Source of the DNA: Balneolaceae bacterium
GTDB taxonomy: Bacteria; Bacteroidota; Rhodothermia; Balneolales; Balneolaceae
Length of the DNA: 64,000 bases
Assembly (NCBI GenBank): GCA_018401935.1
Contig: JAGYJQ010000010.1
Location: 27,705-91,704 of the forward strand
Direction: 5' to 3'
Both the position numbers and the translations under genes were made by a program. Shown here piece by piece: positions 8,328 to 16,850 of this stretch (its first letter is position 1; the number at the start of each line of letters is the position of its first letter). A model generated the notes under the pieces. The model saw only the letters and a program-made list of their open reading frames with translations. It ran no database searches and was not told the DNA's origin.

Positions 8328-10423
8328 ATCTCAATAAGAGCCCTCATACACCCAAAAAAAAACGGGAACAAAAAGCTTCTAGTCTGGGGGCTATTCGCTC
8401 AAAGAAGCGAACCTTACTTTTTTATGGTATCACAGCGGCTCTACCACTCGTATTTTTTCTTTTGCTAGAAAGTGGACTGCGATGGGGAAATTATATGGGT
8501 GACTTAGCCTTGTTCTCTGATCCTGGAATCGGTAAAAACGAGTATTATTTGCCCAACCCAAATTTTGCTGCCCGTTACTTTTTCTACACTAAAACCGTTC
8601 CCAGTCCTTCCATAGACGTATTTAAGCAAGAAAAAACGCCCGACATCTACCGCGTTTTTGCCATGGGTGGTTCTTCAGCAGCAGGATATCCCTATGGCTT
8701 CAATGGCACCTATTCTCGTGTGGTTAAAGACATACTGCAAGATCGCATGCCCGATAAACAGGTAGAAGTAGTAAACGTCGGCATTAGTGCCATCAGCTCG
8801 TATACCCTATACGATCAAGTAGCTGAAATACTCCAACAAAAACCCGATGCTATTCTCATTTATGCTGGGCATAATGAATTTTATGGAGCTTTAGGGGTAG
8901 GCTCCAACGAAAATCTAGGAGGCTTTCCATGGTTTGTTCGCGGCTATCTAAAACTCCAGCAATACAAAACTTTTTTACTCCTGCGAAACACCCTTGTAGC
9001 TACGGGAAAATGGACGGCCTCCCTGTTTGGTGCCCAAGAAATTGACCCTAATGCCACCCTTATGGAGCGAATTATCAACTCCCGGTCAATTGCCCTTGAT
9101 GGGCCAAAACATCAACTGGCCATGCATCAGTTTGATAGCAACCTAAGTGCAATTTTAGACGCATTTACCCAACAAGGAATACCTGTATGGCTAGGCAGCT
9201 TAGCCAGTAACTACAAAGATCAAGCGCCCTTTGTTGACGTGCCGGATGCCCTCGATGCCCAAGAACAACCCCTACCCTTAGCCTCAACGATCTTCCAAGA
9301 AGGCCAATCCCTTTTGGTTAATGGTGACGCCGATGCTGCGCAAACCCGGTTTGCATACGCAAAGGATCTAGACGGATTAAAATTCAGAGCACCGGAGTCG
9401 ATTAACCAAATCATTCGTGAAAAAGCTTCCGCTTACGAACAGGTTCATTACGTCCCTGTCTACGAAACCTTCGTAGAGCATAGCCCAAATGGCATTATAG
9501 GTGATGAACTCATGCTAGAGCATCTCCATCCCAACGCCAAAGGGTATTTTCTGATGGGTGCAAGCTTTGCCCAAGCCATGCTAGAAAGTGACAGGTTGAA
9601 TCACCTCTCTACTCCTTCCACAAACGAAACAACGACATCTGACCCTGGTAGTGACCCACAAACAGGTAACCAAACGGGCAACCAAACGGGCAACCAAACA
9701 GGCTACCAAACAGGTAACCAAACGGGCAACCAAACGGGCAACACCCTCATTGAACAGGACCTATTTCTGCAGGAATTCGAAGCCTATGAAGGGCGCATGT
9801 ACCTAAGCGATTTCGACCACCGAGTGGCCTATCATCGCGTGCGGACCTTAAAACAGGGATTTCCTTTTGTTCTCTCAAACAATGCTCGCCCCTATCAACA
9901 AGGCTATAAACCCTTAGGGCCGGCTGACTCCCTAGCTTTTTTAGCCGTTCATGCTTCCAAAAGTTGGGACGAGGCCAAAGTAGAGCTAGGGGGAATGTAT
10001 GAACGTACCGACCAACCAGAAAAAGCATTCCTAGAATACATGGGGCTTATTAGAAATCAACCCTGGAACGATTCACCCTATGTGTTCGCCGCGCGAATTC
10101 GATTAAACCAAAACAATTTTGACGCCGCAGAACCTCTACTAGAACAGGCCTATTCCATTCAACCCAAGGATGCCTACACCACCAAAATGCTAGGAGCTAT
10201 TATGGTACAAAAAGGCAACTTGCAGCGCGGTATTACCTTACTTTTAGAATCTAGAGCGCTTTCTCCTAGTGATCCTCAGATGCTCTATAATTTATCTGGA
10301 GCCTACGGATTAAATAAGAATTACCAGCAAGCCATGGAGATTGCTGAGGAAGTGATCGCAATAAACCCTAATTTTCCGGGTATACAACAATGGAAGGCAC
10401 AACTCCAACGGGCCTTGAATTAA
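8294..10423 (+). CDS. Membrane-anchored SGNH/GDSL-like hydrolase with C-terminal TPRs
   Basis: After a basic N-terminus (residues 1-40) comes one transmembrane helix (LLFYGITAALPLVFFLLLE), then an SGNH hydrolase domain: block I AMGGSSAAG (nucleophile probably S127), GHNEFYG (Asn of block III) and EHLHPN with H412; the usual Asp three residues before the His is Glu (E409). A low-complexity linker of seven Gln-Thr-Gly-Asn type units (residues 456-483) joins a TPR region (~590-709). The topology suggests an extracytoplasmic esterase or acyl-transfer role; the substrate is unknown. The start overlaps pduO by 34 bases, so coupled translation is likely. Confidence 0.75.
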   Translation: MSRKPLDSKKIDLNKSPHTPKKKREQKASSLGAIRSKKRTLLFYGITAALPLVFFLLLESGLRWGNYMGDLALFSDPGIGKNEYYLPNPNFAARYFFYTKTVPSPSIDVFKQEKTPDIYRVFAMGGSSAAGYPYGFNGTYSRVVKDILQDRMPDKQVEVVNVGISAISSYTLYDQVAEILQQKPDAILIYAGHNEFYGALGVGSNENLGGFPWFVRGYLKLQQYKTFLLLRNTLVATGKWTASLFGAQEIDPNATLMERIINSRSIALDGPKHQLAMHQFDSNLSAILDAFTQQGIPVWLGSLASNYKDQAPFVDVPDALDAQEQPLPLASTIFQEGQSLLVNGDADAAQTRFAYAKDLDGLKFRAPESINQIIREKASAYEQVHYVPVYETFVEHSPNGIIGDELMLEHLHPNAKGYFLMGASFAQAMLESDRLNHLSTPSTNETTTSDPGSDPQTGNQTGNQTGNQTGYQTGNQTGNQTGNTLIEQDLFLQEFEAYEGRMYLSDFDHRVAYHRVRTLKQGFPFVLSNNARPYQQGYKPLGPADSLAFLAVHASKSWDEAKVELGGMYERTDQPEKAFLEYMGLIRNQPWNDSPYVFAARIRLNQNNFDAAEPLLEQAYSIQPKDAYTTKMLGAIMVQKGNLQRGITLLLESRALSPSDPQMLYNLSGAYGLNKNYQQAMEIAEEVIAINPNFPGIQQWKAQLQRALN
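9659..9742 (+). repeat. 12-bp tandem repeat, 7 copies, inside the SGNH/TPR gene
   Basis: Seven head-to-tail copies of a 12-base unit (CAAACGGGCAAC, with CAAACAGGTAAC and CAAACAGGCTAC variants) encode a Gln-Thr-Gly-Asn/Tyr linker. The copies keep frame, so length changes would alter only the linker between the hydrolase and TPR parts. Confidence 0.95.
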
Positions 10424-10436
10424 CAAAAAATATGGT

Positions 10437-12758
10437 ATGGCATTAATGATCTCCGTCTCGGGTATACGAGGCATATTTGGTTCTGATTTAACCCCTGAAA
10501 ATTTAAGTCGTTTTACTGCGGCCTACGGAAGCTGGTTACAAGGCGGCACGGTGGTCGTTGGACGAGATTCTCGAATTTCAGGGAAACTATGTGAAGATAT
10601 TGTGGTAGCCACGCTTCGAAGCGTTGGATGCAATGTGATCCGTGTGGGTATTGTTCCCACCCCAACAGTTGCTATGGGGGTCCTCAAGCACAAAGCCCAA
10701 GGTGGAATTATCATTTCTGCTAGTCATAACCCGGGAGAGTGGAACGCCCTCAAACTACTAAATAGCAAAAGTGAATTCTTAGATGCCGACCAAGGCAAAG
10801 CCGTAATGGAACTGGCTGATAAGGGATCGTTTTCCTATGTAGATGCCTTTCATTTAGGCGAAGAAATAGAAGATACTACCCTACTAGATTACCATATAGA
10901 TACGATTTTAGCCCTTCCCTTCATTGATGCCGATCGTATTGCAAGCAAAAACTTTAAGGTTGCGGTAGATGCCGTCAATGGAGCTGGCTCCTACGCAATT
11001 CCAGCCTTATTAGAACGACTTGGGGCTAGAGTTTCAGCTATCCACTGTACACCAAATGGTCATTTCCCACACAACCCAGAACCCCTACCCGAGCACTTAG
11101 GAGAAATTTGTGAATTAGTAAAAACAGAGCAGGCCGACTTAGGTGTAGTTACCGACCCTGATGCCGATCGCCTCGCTTTGGTTGACGACAAAGGTCGCTT
11201 GTTTGGAGAAGAATATACTCAAGCAACAGCGTTCGATTTTATCCTATCAAAAAACCCAGGCCCTTCCGCAACCAACCTATCCTCCTCACGTATTTGTGAC
11301 GCAGTTGCCGCCAAGTATGGCCAGGAGTGCCACCGATCGGCTGTTGGCGAAATTAACGTGGTCAAAAAAATGCAAGAAGTGGGTGCGGTTATTGGAGGAG
11401 AGGGTAACGGTGGGGTTATTTTACCTGACCTGCATTATGGACGAGATGCCTTAGTTGGGGTTGCTATCACCCTTCAATTACTCGCCGAACGGGATCTCAG
11501 CGCCTCCGAATATCGGGACAGTTGGCCTAGCTTTCACATGAGTAAAAATAAGATTCAACTAGATCAACTCGGAGCCCAAGCATCCGAAGTGCTGTCCATG
11601 ATTCAGGATCATTACGCCGATCTAAAGCCCGACACCACCGATGGGGTCAAAGTAAATTTTGAGGAAGGTTGGGTTCATCTTCGCCCTTCGAATACCGAAC
11701 CTATTGTCCGGATTTACGCCGAGGGACCTAGTGTAGAGGCTGCCCATGCTTTTGCCAAACGAATTAAACATCAAATTGCCTCACGTTTTGGGGTTCTATT
11801 GCTGGTTTTATGGGCATTTGTTGGCATGTCATGCACCTCAAAAAATGAGAACATCACGATTCAAGATTCTTACGAAAGCCCACGTGCTCAAACAGCTCAA
11901 ACCCTTACCGATGATTCCGAGTCTATGGAGACCACTCTGGATACCCTAACCAGTGGGACTGAGCAACAACAGGATTGGGTATACACCGAGCAGGATGTGG
12001 CCATTTTCCATGAAGTTATGATGCAATTTAGCCCAAACAAAGACGAGGGAGTTGCCGAGCTCATTCCCAGAATAGGTCGCTTTTTCGAGGGACAACCTTA
12101 TGTTGCGCATGCGCTGGAGGTAACCGATCAAGAACAGCTAATTATTAATTTACGGGAGCTCGATTGTACCACTTACGCCGAACACCTACTGGCATTATCC
12201 AGAACGCTAAAATCCGAGACTCAAAGCTTTGAACATTACGCAAAAGAATTGGAAGCTATTCGATATAGAGACGGTAAAAGAGGGTCATATACTAGCCGAC
12301 TTCACTACTTTAGTGAGTGGATTTATGATAACGCCGCATCTGGTTTGGTTGAAACCCCAGCCGATCAGTTTGGTGCACCATACCCGAATCGTCTTGGGTT
12401 TATGTCCGAGCATCCCGATGCATATAAGCATTTGGCAAGCAATCCAAGCTATGTGGTCCATATTCAACAAATCGAGCAGGAGCTATCCAGTAAACGCTAT
12501 GCCTACATTCCTAAGGAGGATTATGCGGCCATGGAATCACAGCTTAACGAGGGAGACATAGTAGGCTTCACCACCGATATTTCAGGGCTAGATGTCTCAC
12601 ATGTTGGGATTGTTGTTCAGGTTCAAGGGAAATTTCACCTCATGCATGCCTCTCAGACCAACCAGAAAGTAGAGGTTTCCAAAGAACCCTTATCCTATTT
12701 TTTACGCCCAGCATCCAAACACACCGGCATCATGGTCGCAAGGCCAACCGACGTATAA
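10437..12758 (+). CDS. glmM: Phosphoglucosamine mutase fused in frame to a lipoprotein-type DUF1460 amidase
   Basis: Residues 1-~445 are a full phosphohexomutase of the GlmM kind: SGIRGIFG start, phospho-serine S96 in SASHNP, metal loop DPDADR, sugar loop GEGNGG and phosphate loop RPSNTEPIVRIYAE. GlmM makes glucosamine-1-phosphate for UDP-GlcNAc. Without a stop the frame continues into KHQIASRFGVLLLVLWAFVG-MSC (Cys466), which looks exactly like a lipoprotein signal, then a DUF1460 (NlpC/P60-like) domain with catalytic-type C577 in LDCTTYAE and a His in LMHAS. Between the two parts there is no in-frame ATG, GTG or usable TTG; only ATT codons 443 and 447 could start a separate gene. It may be a true fusion (cytoplasmic mutase, one helix, periplasmic amidase), two genes with an ATT start, or a frameshift artefact. 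Confidence 0.85.
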   Translation: MALMISVSGIRGIFGSDLTPENLSRFTAAYGSWLQGGTVVVGRDSRISGKLCEDIVVATLRSVGCNVIRVGIVPTPTVAMGVLKHKAQGGIIISASHNPGEWNALKLLNSKSEFLDADQGKAVMELADKGSFSYVDAFHLGEEIEDTTLLDYHIDTILALPFIDADRIASKNFKVAVDAVNGAGSYAIPALLERLGARVSAIHCTPNGHFPHNPEPLPEHLGEICELVKTEQADLGVVTDPDADRLALVDDKGRLFGEEYTQATAFDFILSKNPGPSATNLSSSRICDAVAAKYGQECHRSAVGEINVVKKMQEVGAVIGGEGNGGVILPDLHYGRDALVGVAITLQLLAERDLSASEYRDSWPSFHMSKNKIQLDQLGAQASEVLSMIQDHYADLKPDTTDGVKVNFEEGWVHLRPSNTEPIVRIYAEGPSVEAAHAFAKRIKHQIASRFGVLLLVLWAFVGMSCTSKNENITIQDSYESPRAQTAQTLTDDSESMETTLDTLTSGTEQQQDWVYTEQDVAIFHEVMMQFSPNKDEGVAELIPRIGRFFEGQPYVAHALEVTDQEQLIINLRELDCTTYAEHLLALSRTLKSETQSFEHYAKELEAIRYRDGKRGSYTSRLHYFSEWIYDNAASGLVETPADQFGAPYPNRLGFMSEHPDAYKHLASNPSYVVHIQQIEQELSSKRYAYIPKEDYAAMESQLNEGDIVGFTTDISGLDVSHVGIVVQVQGKFHLMHASQTNQKVEVSKEPLSYFLRPASKHTGIMVARPTDV

Positions 12759-12772
12759 TCAACCGAACTATT

Positions 12773-13228
12773 ATGTCCACCCCTCTCATAATGAATTGGA
12801 AAGAAGTAGAAAATCGCGCTATAAAAGGCAATCCAGAGCCCCCAAAACGCATTGAAAAATCCCAGGAACAATGGAAAGCGGCCTTAAGTGACGACGTGTT
12901 TGCCATTACCCGGTTAAAAGGCACCGAGCGACCATGGTCGAGTGAACTGTGCAGCAAATTTGAACCCGGCCTCTACGCTTGTGCTTGCTGCCAAACCCAA
13001 TTATTTGATGCCAGCGAAAAATTCGAAAGCCATTCTGGTTGGCCCTCTTTTACCCAACCAGTTCAAGACAACGTGGTTGGCTACCTTGCCGATTCTTCCC
13101 ACGGGATGATGCGCATCGAGATCGTGTGTAACTGCTGTGAAGCCCACCTAGGCCATGTTTTCCCAGATGGCCCCGCACCCACTGGTCTTCGATATTGTGT
13201 GAACGCGTTGAGTTTAGAAAAGGTATAA
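12773..13228 (+). CDS. msrB: Peptide-methionine (R)-S-oxide reductase
   Basis: Repairs methionine-R-sulfoxide in proteins. Two CxxC zinc pairs are visible (CACC and CNCC), with the SHSGWPSF block, GHVFPDGP and the catalytic Cys in LRYCVNAL. At 151 residues it is a single-domain MsrB. A second ATG at residue 7 (MNWKEVENRAIKGNPEPP) matches the usual family start and may be the real one (12791). It begins 14 bases after the glmM/DUF1460 frame and may be co-transcribed. Confidence 0.95.
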   Translation: MSTPLIMNWKEVENRAIKGNPEPPKRIEKSQEQWKAALSDDVFAITRLKGTERPWSSELCSKFEPGLYACACCQTQLFDASEKFESHSGWPSFTQPVQDNVVGYLADSSHGMMRIEIVCNCCEAHLGHVFPDGPAPTGLRYCVNALSLEKV

Positions 13229-13233
13229 AAAAG

Positions 13234-13329
13234 GGCTATCGCTAGTTTGCAAAAGCTCGTTGGCTATCGGTAGTTTGCAAAAGCCCATTGGCTATCGCTA
13301 GTTTGCAAAAGCTCGTTGGCTATCGGTTA
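13234..13329. repeat. 28-bp tandem repeat, about 3.4 copies, after msrB
   Basis: Three full 28-base units (13234-13261, 13262-13289, 13290-13317) and a partial fourth. Each begins GGCTATCG and carries TAGTTTGCAAAAGC. Units 1 and 3 are identical; unit 2 differs at four places. The units are directly adjacent without spacers. The array fills most of the gap between msrB and the convergent SxtJ-like gene. Confidence 0.95.
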
Positions 13330-13339
13330 TCACTCCTCA

Positions 13340-13729
13340 CTACCAAGGAAATTTCAAATCCTTGGCTTCATAGGTTTTATTGCGAATCTGGTAATTAGAT
13401 TGGGATGGAGCCTTAATTTGAAGGGGATCGTTGCCAAAAAGTCTAAACAACAATGCAATTGGGCTAATAAAAAGCCAATACACCGCGCCTAAGACCACTG
13501 GATTCACCACCAAGCTAAGCACAAAGGCAAGCCGGTACCATAGCCATACAATCCGAATTCCCACACTGGGAAGCGCAATGAACAACCCACCTAAGCCCAT
13601 GGCTGTATACTCTAACCACTGGAGTTCAAAAAACCAGGCTATAACCCAAAAGCCCACCACCATAACCAGCTGGGTTTTGGGGGTCATGGGATCATTCTGT
13701 AGCTCTTTTAAACTTTTTTGAATCAACAT
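13340..13729 (-). CDS. SxtJ-like membrane protein
   Basis: A 129-residue protein with about three hydrophobic segments (LVMVVGFWVIAWFF, YTAMGLGGLFIALP, LAFVLSLVVNPVVLGAVYWLFISP) and a C-terminal soluble tail. Size, the VVNPVVLGAVYWL(F) block and its position next to a carbamoyltransferase and a ~50-aa membrane protein match the SxtJ family, first named in saxitoxin clusters but widespread in bacteria that make no toxin. Its role is unknown; I infer a membrane partner of the carbamoyltransferase. Third gene of a minus-strand trio. Confidence 0.7.
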   Translation of the reverse strand: MLIQKSLKELQNDPMTPKTQLVMVVGFWVIAWFFELQWLEYTAMGLGGLFIALPSVGIRIVWLWYRLAFVLSLVVNPVVLGAVYWLFISPIALLFRLFGNDPLQIKAPSQSNYQIRNKTYEAKDLKFPW

Positions 13730-13738
13730 TACCCCATC

Positions 13739-13888
13739 TTAGAATAATGTGTAGATAAATGGAGCAATCGAAGACCCCCCGCCAATAACAATTAAGGCCC
13801 CTAAGAGCAGTAATACAACTATGATGGGAGCCAACCAAATTTTCTTGCGCTCCTTCATAAATCCCCATAAATCTTTCAATAATTCCAT
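13739..13888 (-). CDS. DUF5989-like small membrane protein
   Basis: A 49-residue protein starting MELLKDLWGFMKERKKIW, followed by one transmembrane helix (LAPIIVVLLLLGALIVIGGG) and ending IAPFIYTLF. This layout, a basic amphipathic start, one helix and a short SxIAPFIYTLF end, is typical of the DUF5989 proteins found between carbamoyltransferase and SxtJ genes. It lies 9 bases upstream of the SxtJ-like gene and 22 bases after the carbamoyltransferase, so the three form one operon. Function unknown. Confidence 0.78.
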   Translation of the reverse strand: MELLKDLWGFMKERKKIWLAPIIVVLLLLGALIVIGGGSSIAPFIYTLF

Positions 13889-13910
13889 ACTGCGTTTATT
13901 TTAATATAGG

Positions 13911-15842
13911 TTAATCTTTTTCAAAGGTTCGTTGTTTAATCCACTTGGGCTGCTCAGCCTTAAGTAAAACATACTCATCTAACACTAGAACATCCATTTC
14001 AGTATCCATAAAACATTCATAAGCGTCTTCAGGTGTACATACAATGGGTTCCCCCCGAACATTAAAGGAGGTATTTATAAGCATTCCAAGGCCTGTTTTG
14101 TCTTTAAATGCCTGCAAAAGATCGACATAATCTGGATTAAATTCCGGGTGCACCGTCTGCACTCGAGCCGAAAAATCAATATGTGTGATCGCCGGCACGT
14201 CCGAACGTTCGACTCCTAATTTTTCACGCAAACTGAATGAATGGAACCCTTCGGGCAGTTCATACCTATGCTCTTTGGAGACCGGAGAGACCAATAACAT
14301 GTACGGCGAGGGGTATTCTAAACCAAAATATTCTTGAGCATCTTCCCAAAGTACAGAGGGAGCAAAAGGACGAAACGATTCGCGATATTTTATTTTTAGG
14401 TTTAATTTTTTTTGCATGTCACTACGCCGCGGATCAGCAATAATGCTACGTGCGCCTAATGCTCGAGGTCCAAACTCCATGCGCCCCTGAAACCAGCCAA
14501 CCACCGCGCCTTGGTTTAAGTGCTCGGCCACTACTTCGAAAAGATCTGGTCGTGGGTATTGGGTATAAACGCCAGCGTATGGCTTTAAGGATTTTCGAAT
14601 GGCGTCGGTGCTGAATGAAGGCCCAAGGTAGGCTCCACGCATTTCGTCCATAGTTATCGCAGAAAAACTTGTTGAATCAGATGCTGATGGTTCTCTAGAA
14701 GCATGTATTGATCCAGCAACTTGCGCAGCTTCAGTAACCTGTTTAGGTCTACGTTCTCCATCAAAACTTAGATAATAAGCGGCCAATGCAGCCCCTAAAG
14801 CCCCTCCGGCATCACCTGCAGCGGGTTGAATATAGAGGTCCTTAAACAGGTTTTCTCGGCGTAGTTGACCATTAGCGACACAATTTAGAGCAACTCCACC
14901 CGCCATACATAAATAGTCCGAACCGGTAAGTTCTTGGGCATGACGAGCCATTTTAATCACCACTTCCTCGGTTATTTCTTGTATTGCCAATGCTAAATCG
15001 GCTTGTTCTGGGCTCAAATCACCTTCATCTTGACGGCGTGGTACTCCAAATAATTGTTCCCACTTGTTATCTGGAACCATACGAAGACCTGTGGTATAAC
15101 TAAAATAGGCTTGATTCAACCATATTGAACCATCGTCATAAATCTGAATCAAGTGACTGCGAATTTTTTGTTTAAACTCCTCTACACGTGCACTTCCATG
15201 AACCCCATAAGGGGCTAAACCCATTAGCTTGTATTCACCAGAATTAACTTTGAAGCCTAAAAAATAAGTGAAAGCCGAATACAAAAGTCCAAGTGAATGG
15301 GGAAAACTCAATTCTTTAATCAGCGTAATATTGGTCCCAGAACCTTTGCTAATCGATGCCGTTGCCCACTCACCTACTCCATCAATAGTCAATATCGCAG
15401 CCTCTTCAAAGGGCGATGGGTAAAATGCACTCGCAGCGTGCGAGAGATGATGCTCAGGAAATAGTAAGGGTATTTTTTTCACCCCTTCAAATCCCATTTC
15501 GGTTAACGACTGCCGTATTATTCGCTTAAGGAACATTTTTTCTTTTAACCATACCGGCATCGCTGCTATAAACGAGCGAATTCCACGGGGTGCATACGAA
15601 AGGTAACTCTCTAAAAGTCTCTCTAGTTTTAAAAAGGGTTTATCGTAAAAAACAATGACATCAACCTGCTGCAAAGAGTAACCCGACTCATCAAGTACAT
15701 ATTGTATGGCATTGCTAGGAAAGCCTGCGTCTTGTTTCTTTCGGGTGAAACGCTCTTCTTGGGCGGCGGCTATAATGGTCCCATCCTCCAACAATGCAGC
15801 GGCCGAATCGTGATAAAAGGCAGATATACCCAAAATATTCAT
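13911..15842 (-). CDS. Carbamoyltransferase (NodU/CmcH family)
   Basis: Transfers the carbamoyl group, via carbamoyl-adenylate made from carbamoyl phosphate and ATP, to an unknown acceptor hydroxyl. The N-terminal Carbam_trans_N domain (from MNILGISAFYHDSAAALLEDG, with HHLSHAASAF and TIDGVGEWAT) has the Kae1-like fold; the C-terminal domain includes GWFQGRMEFGPRALGARSI and NTSFNVRGEPIV. I choose the ATG at 15842; the open frame extends 56 codons further, but homologues begin at the MNILGI strand and the extension runs into the divergent yicC gene. No sugar-biosynthesis genes are adjacent to suggest the acceptor. Confidence 0.92.
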   Translation of the reverse strand: MNILGISAFYHDSAAALLEDGTIIAAAQEERFTRKKQDAGFPSNAIQYVLDESGYSLQQVDVIVFYDKPFLKLERLLESYLSYAPRGIRSFIAAMPVWLKEKMFLKRIIRQSLTEMGFEGVKKIPLLFPEHHLSHAASAFYPSPFEEAAILTIDGVGEWATASISKGSGTNITLIKELSFPHSLGLLYSAFTYFLGFKVNSGEYKLMGLAPYGVHGSARVEEFKQKIRSHLIQIYDDGSIWLNQAYFSYTTGLRMVPDNKWEQLFGVPRRQDEGDLSPEQADLALAIQEITEEVVIKMARHAQELTGSDYLCMAGGVALNCVANGQLRRENLFKDLYIQPAAGDAGGALGAALAAYYLSFDGERRPKQVTEAAQVAGSIHASREPSASDSTSFSAITMDEMRGAYLGPSFSTDAIRKSLKPYAGVYTQYPRPDLFEVVAEHLNQGAVVGWFQGRMEFGPRALGARSIIADPRRSDMQKKLNLKIKYRESFRPFAPSVLWEDAQEYFGLEYPSPYMLLVSPVSKEHRYELPEGFHSFSLREKLGVERSDVPAITHIDFSARVQTVHPEFNPDYVDLLQAFKDKTGLGMLINTSFNVRGEPIVCTPEDAYECFMDTEMDVLVLDEYVLLKAEQPKWIKQRTFEKD

Positions 15843-15962
15843 GCACCTAAGATAGGATTTCAACCTTAATAAAACATAGTACTCCTGCTTGTTTTTAACG
15901 GACTGCGTTTTTAATCGACAACGGCATTTTGTACTTTTATATAACCTTTTATTTCCTAGACT

Positions 15963-16850
15963 ATGATTATTTCGATGACCGGATTCGGGCGCGGAGAAGC
16001 CAGCGCACATGGGGTGACAGCCATGGTAGAACTCAAGACCTTAAATTCTCGCTACCTTGATGTAAGCGTACGATTACCGCAGCAATTTCAAGACAAGGAA
16101 CTGCAGTTTAAAGAAGTGTTGGCTCAACACATCTCCCGTGGAAAACTAAACGTTAGTATTTATTTAGATGACAAAGAATTTCAGCGCCAGGCACCTGTTG
16201 TGGACGCTCAAAAATTGGCTAACTATGTTCAGATTCTTCGAGAAATTCAAACAACCATTGGATTAGAGGGGCCGTTAGAGCTCAATCAACTACTCAACTT
16301 TAACGATCTGATCACCCAGCCCGAACCGGTACAAAACCCCGAACATGACAAACTTTGTTGGTCCCTCATTCAGCAAGCTAATGCTTCAGCCATTGAAAAG
16401 TTAATGGAAATGAAGCGGCAAGAAGGAGCCCAATTGGAAGCAGATATAAACAGTCGAATAACAGGTATTCAAGAAGCCATTATTCAGATTCAGCAGACAA
16501 CCGATGGCCGTGGTGAAGATCTAAAAAAGAGATTACAGGAACGCATTTCAACCCTCTTAGATGACGATAAAATAGATGCAGATCGGTTAGAAATGGAGGT
16601 AGCTTTGATGGCTGACAAGATGGATATCACCGAAGAAACGGTTCGCTTAGCTGCTCATTTAAAGTTCTTTATGGAGGCCATTCACTCAGAGGACCACGCA
16701 GGTCGTCGCTTAAACTTCTTGACCCAAGAAATAAATCGAGAGCTCAATACTATCGGATCTAAGGCCAACGACTCCGGCATAGCCCATGAGGTAGTGAAAG
16801 CCAAAGAAATGCTCGAACAAATTAGAGAACAAGTACAAAATATCGAGTAA
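15963..16850 (+). CDS. yicC: YicC/YloC family endoribonuclease
   Basis: Matches the YicC family: N-terminal SMTGFGRGE and VELKTLNSRYLDVSVRLP, and C-terminal AGRRLNFLTQEINRELNTIGSKAND, both signature blocks. Family members are single-strand endoribonucleases (E. coli YicC acts on small RNA). At 295 residues it is full length. Its stop overlaps the gmk start (TAATG), and the yicC-gmk-rpoZ-coaBC order is a common bacterial housekeeping operon. Confidence 0.93.
   Translation: MIISMTGFGRGEASAHGVTAMVELKTLNSRYLDVSVRLPQQFQDKELQFKEVLAQHISRGKLNVSIYLDDKEFQRQAPVVDAQKLANYVQILREIQTTIGLEGPLELNQLLNFNDLITQPEPVQNPEHDKLCWSLIQQANASAIEKLMEMKRQEGAQLEADINSRITGIQEAIIQIQQTTDGRGEDLKKRLQERISTLLDDDKIDADRLEMEVALMADKMDITEETVRLAAHLKFFMEAIHSEDHAGRRLNFLTQEINRELNTIGSKANDSGIAHEVVKAKEMLEQIREQVQNIE

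Noticed and set aside
11763..11765. Separate DUF1460 gene beginning at ATT codon 443
   Set aside because: ATT starts are very rare and there is no Shine-Dalgarno site; kept only as an alternative explanation for the fusion.
13234..13329. Possible small CRISPR array
   Set aside because: The repeats are directly adjacent, with no spacers, and no cas genes are in the window.
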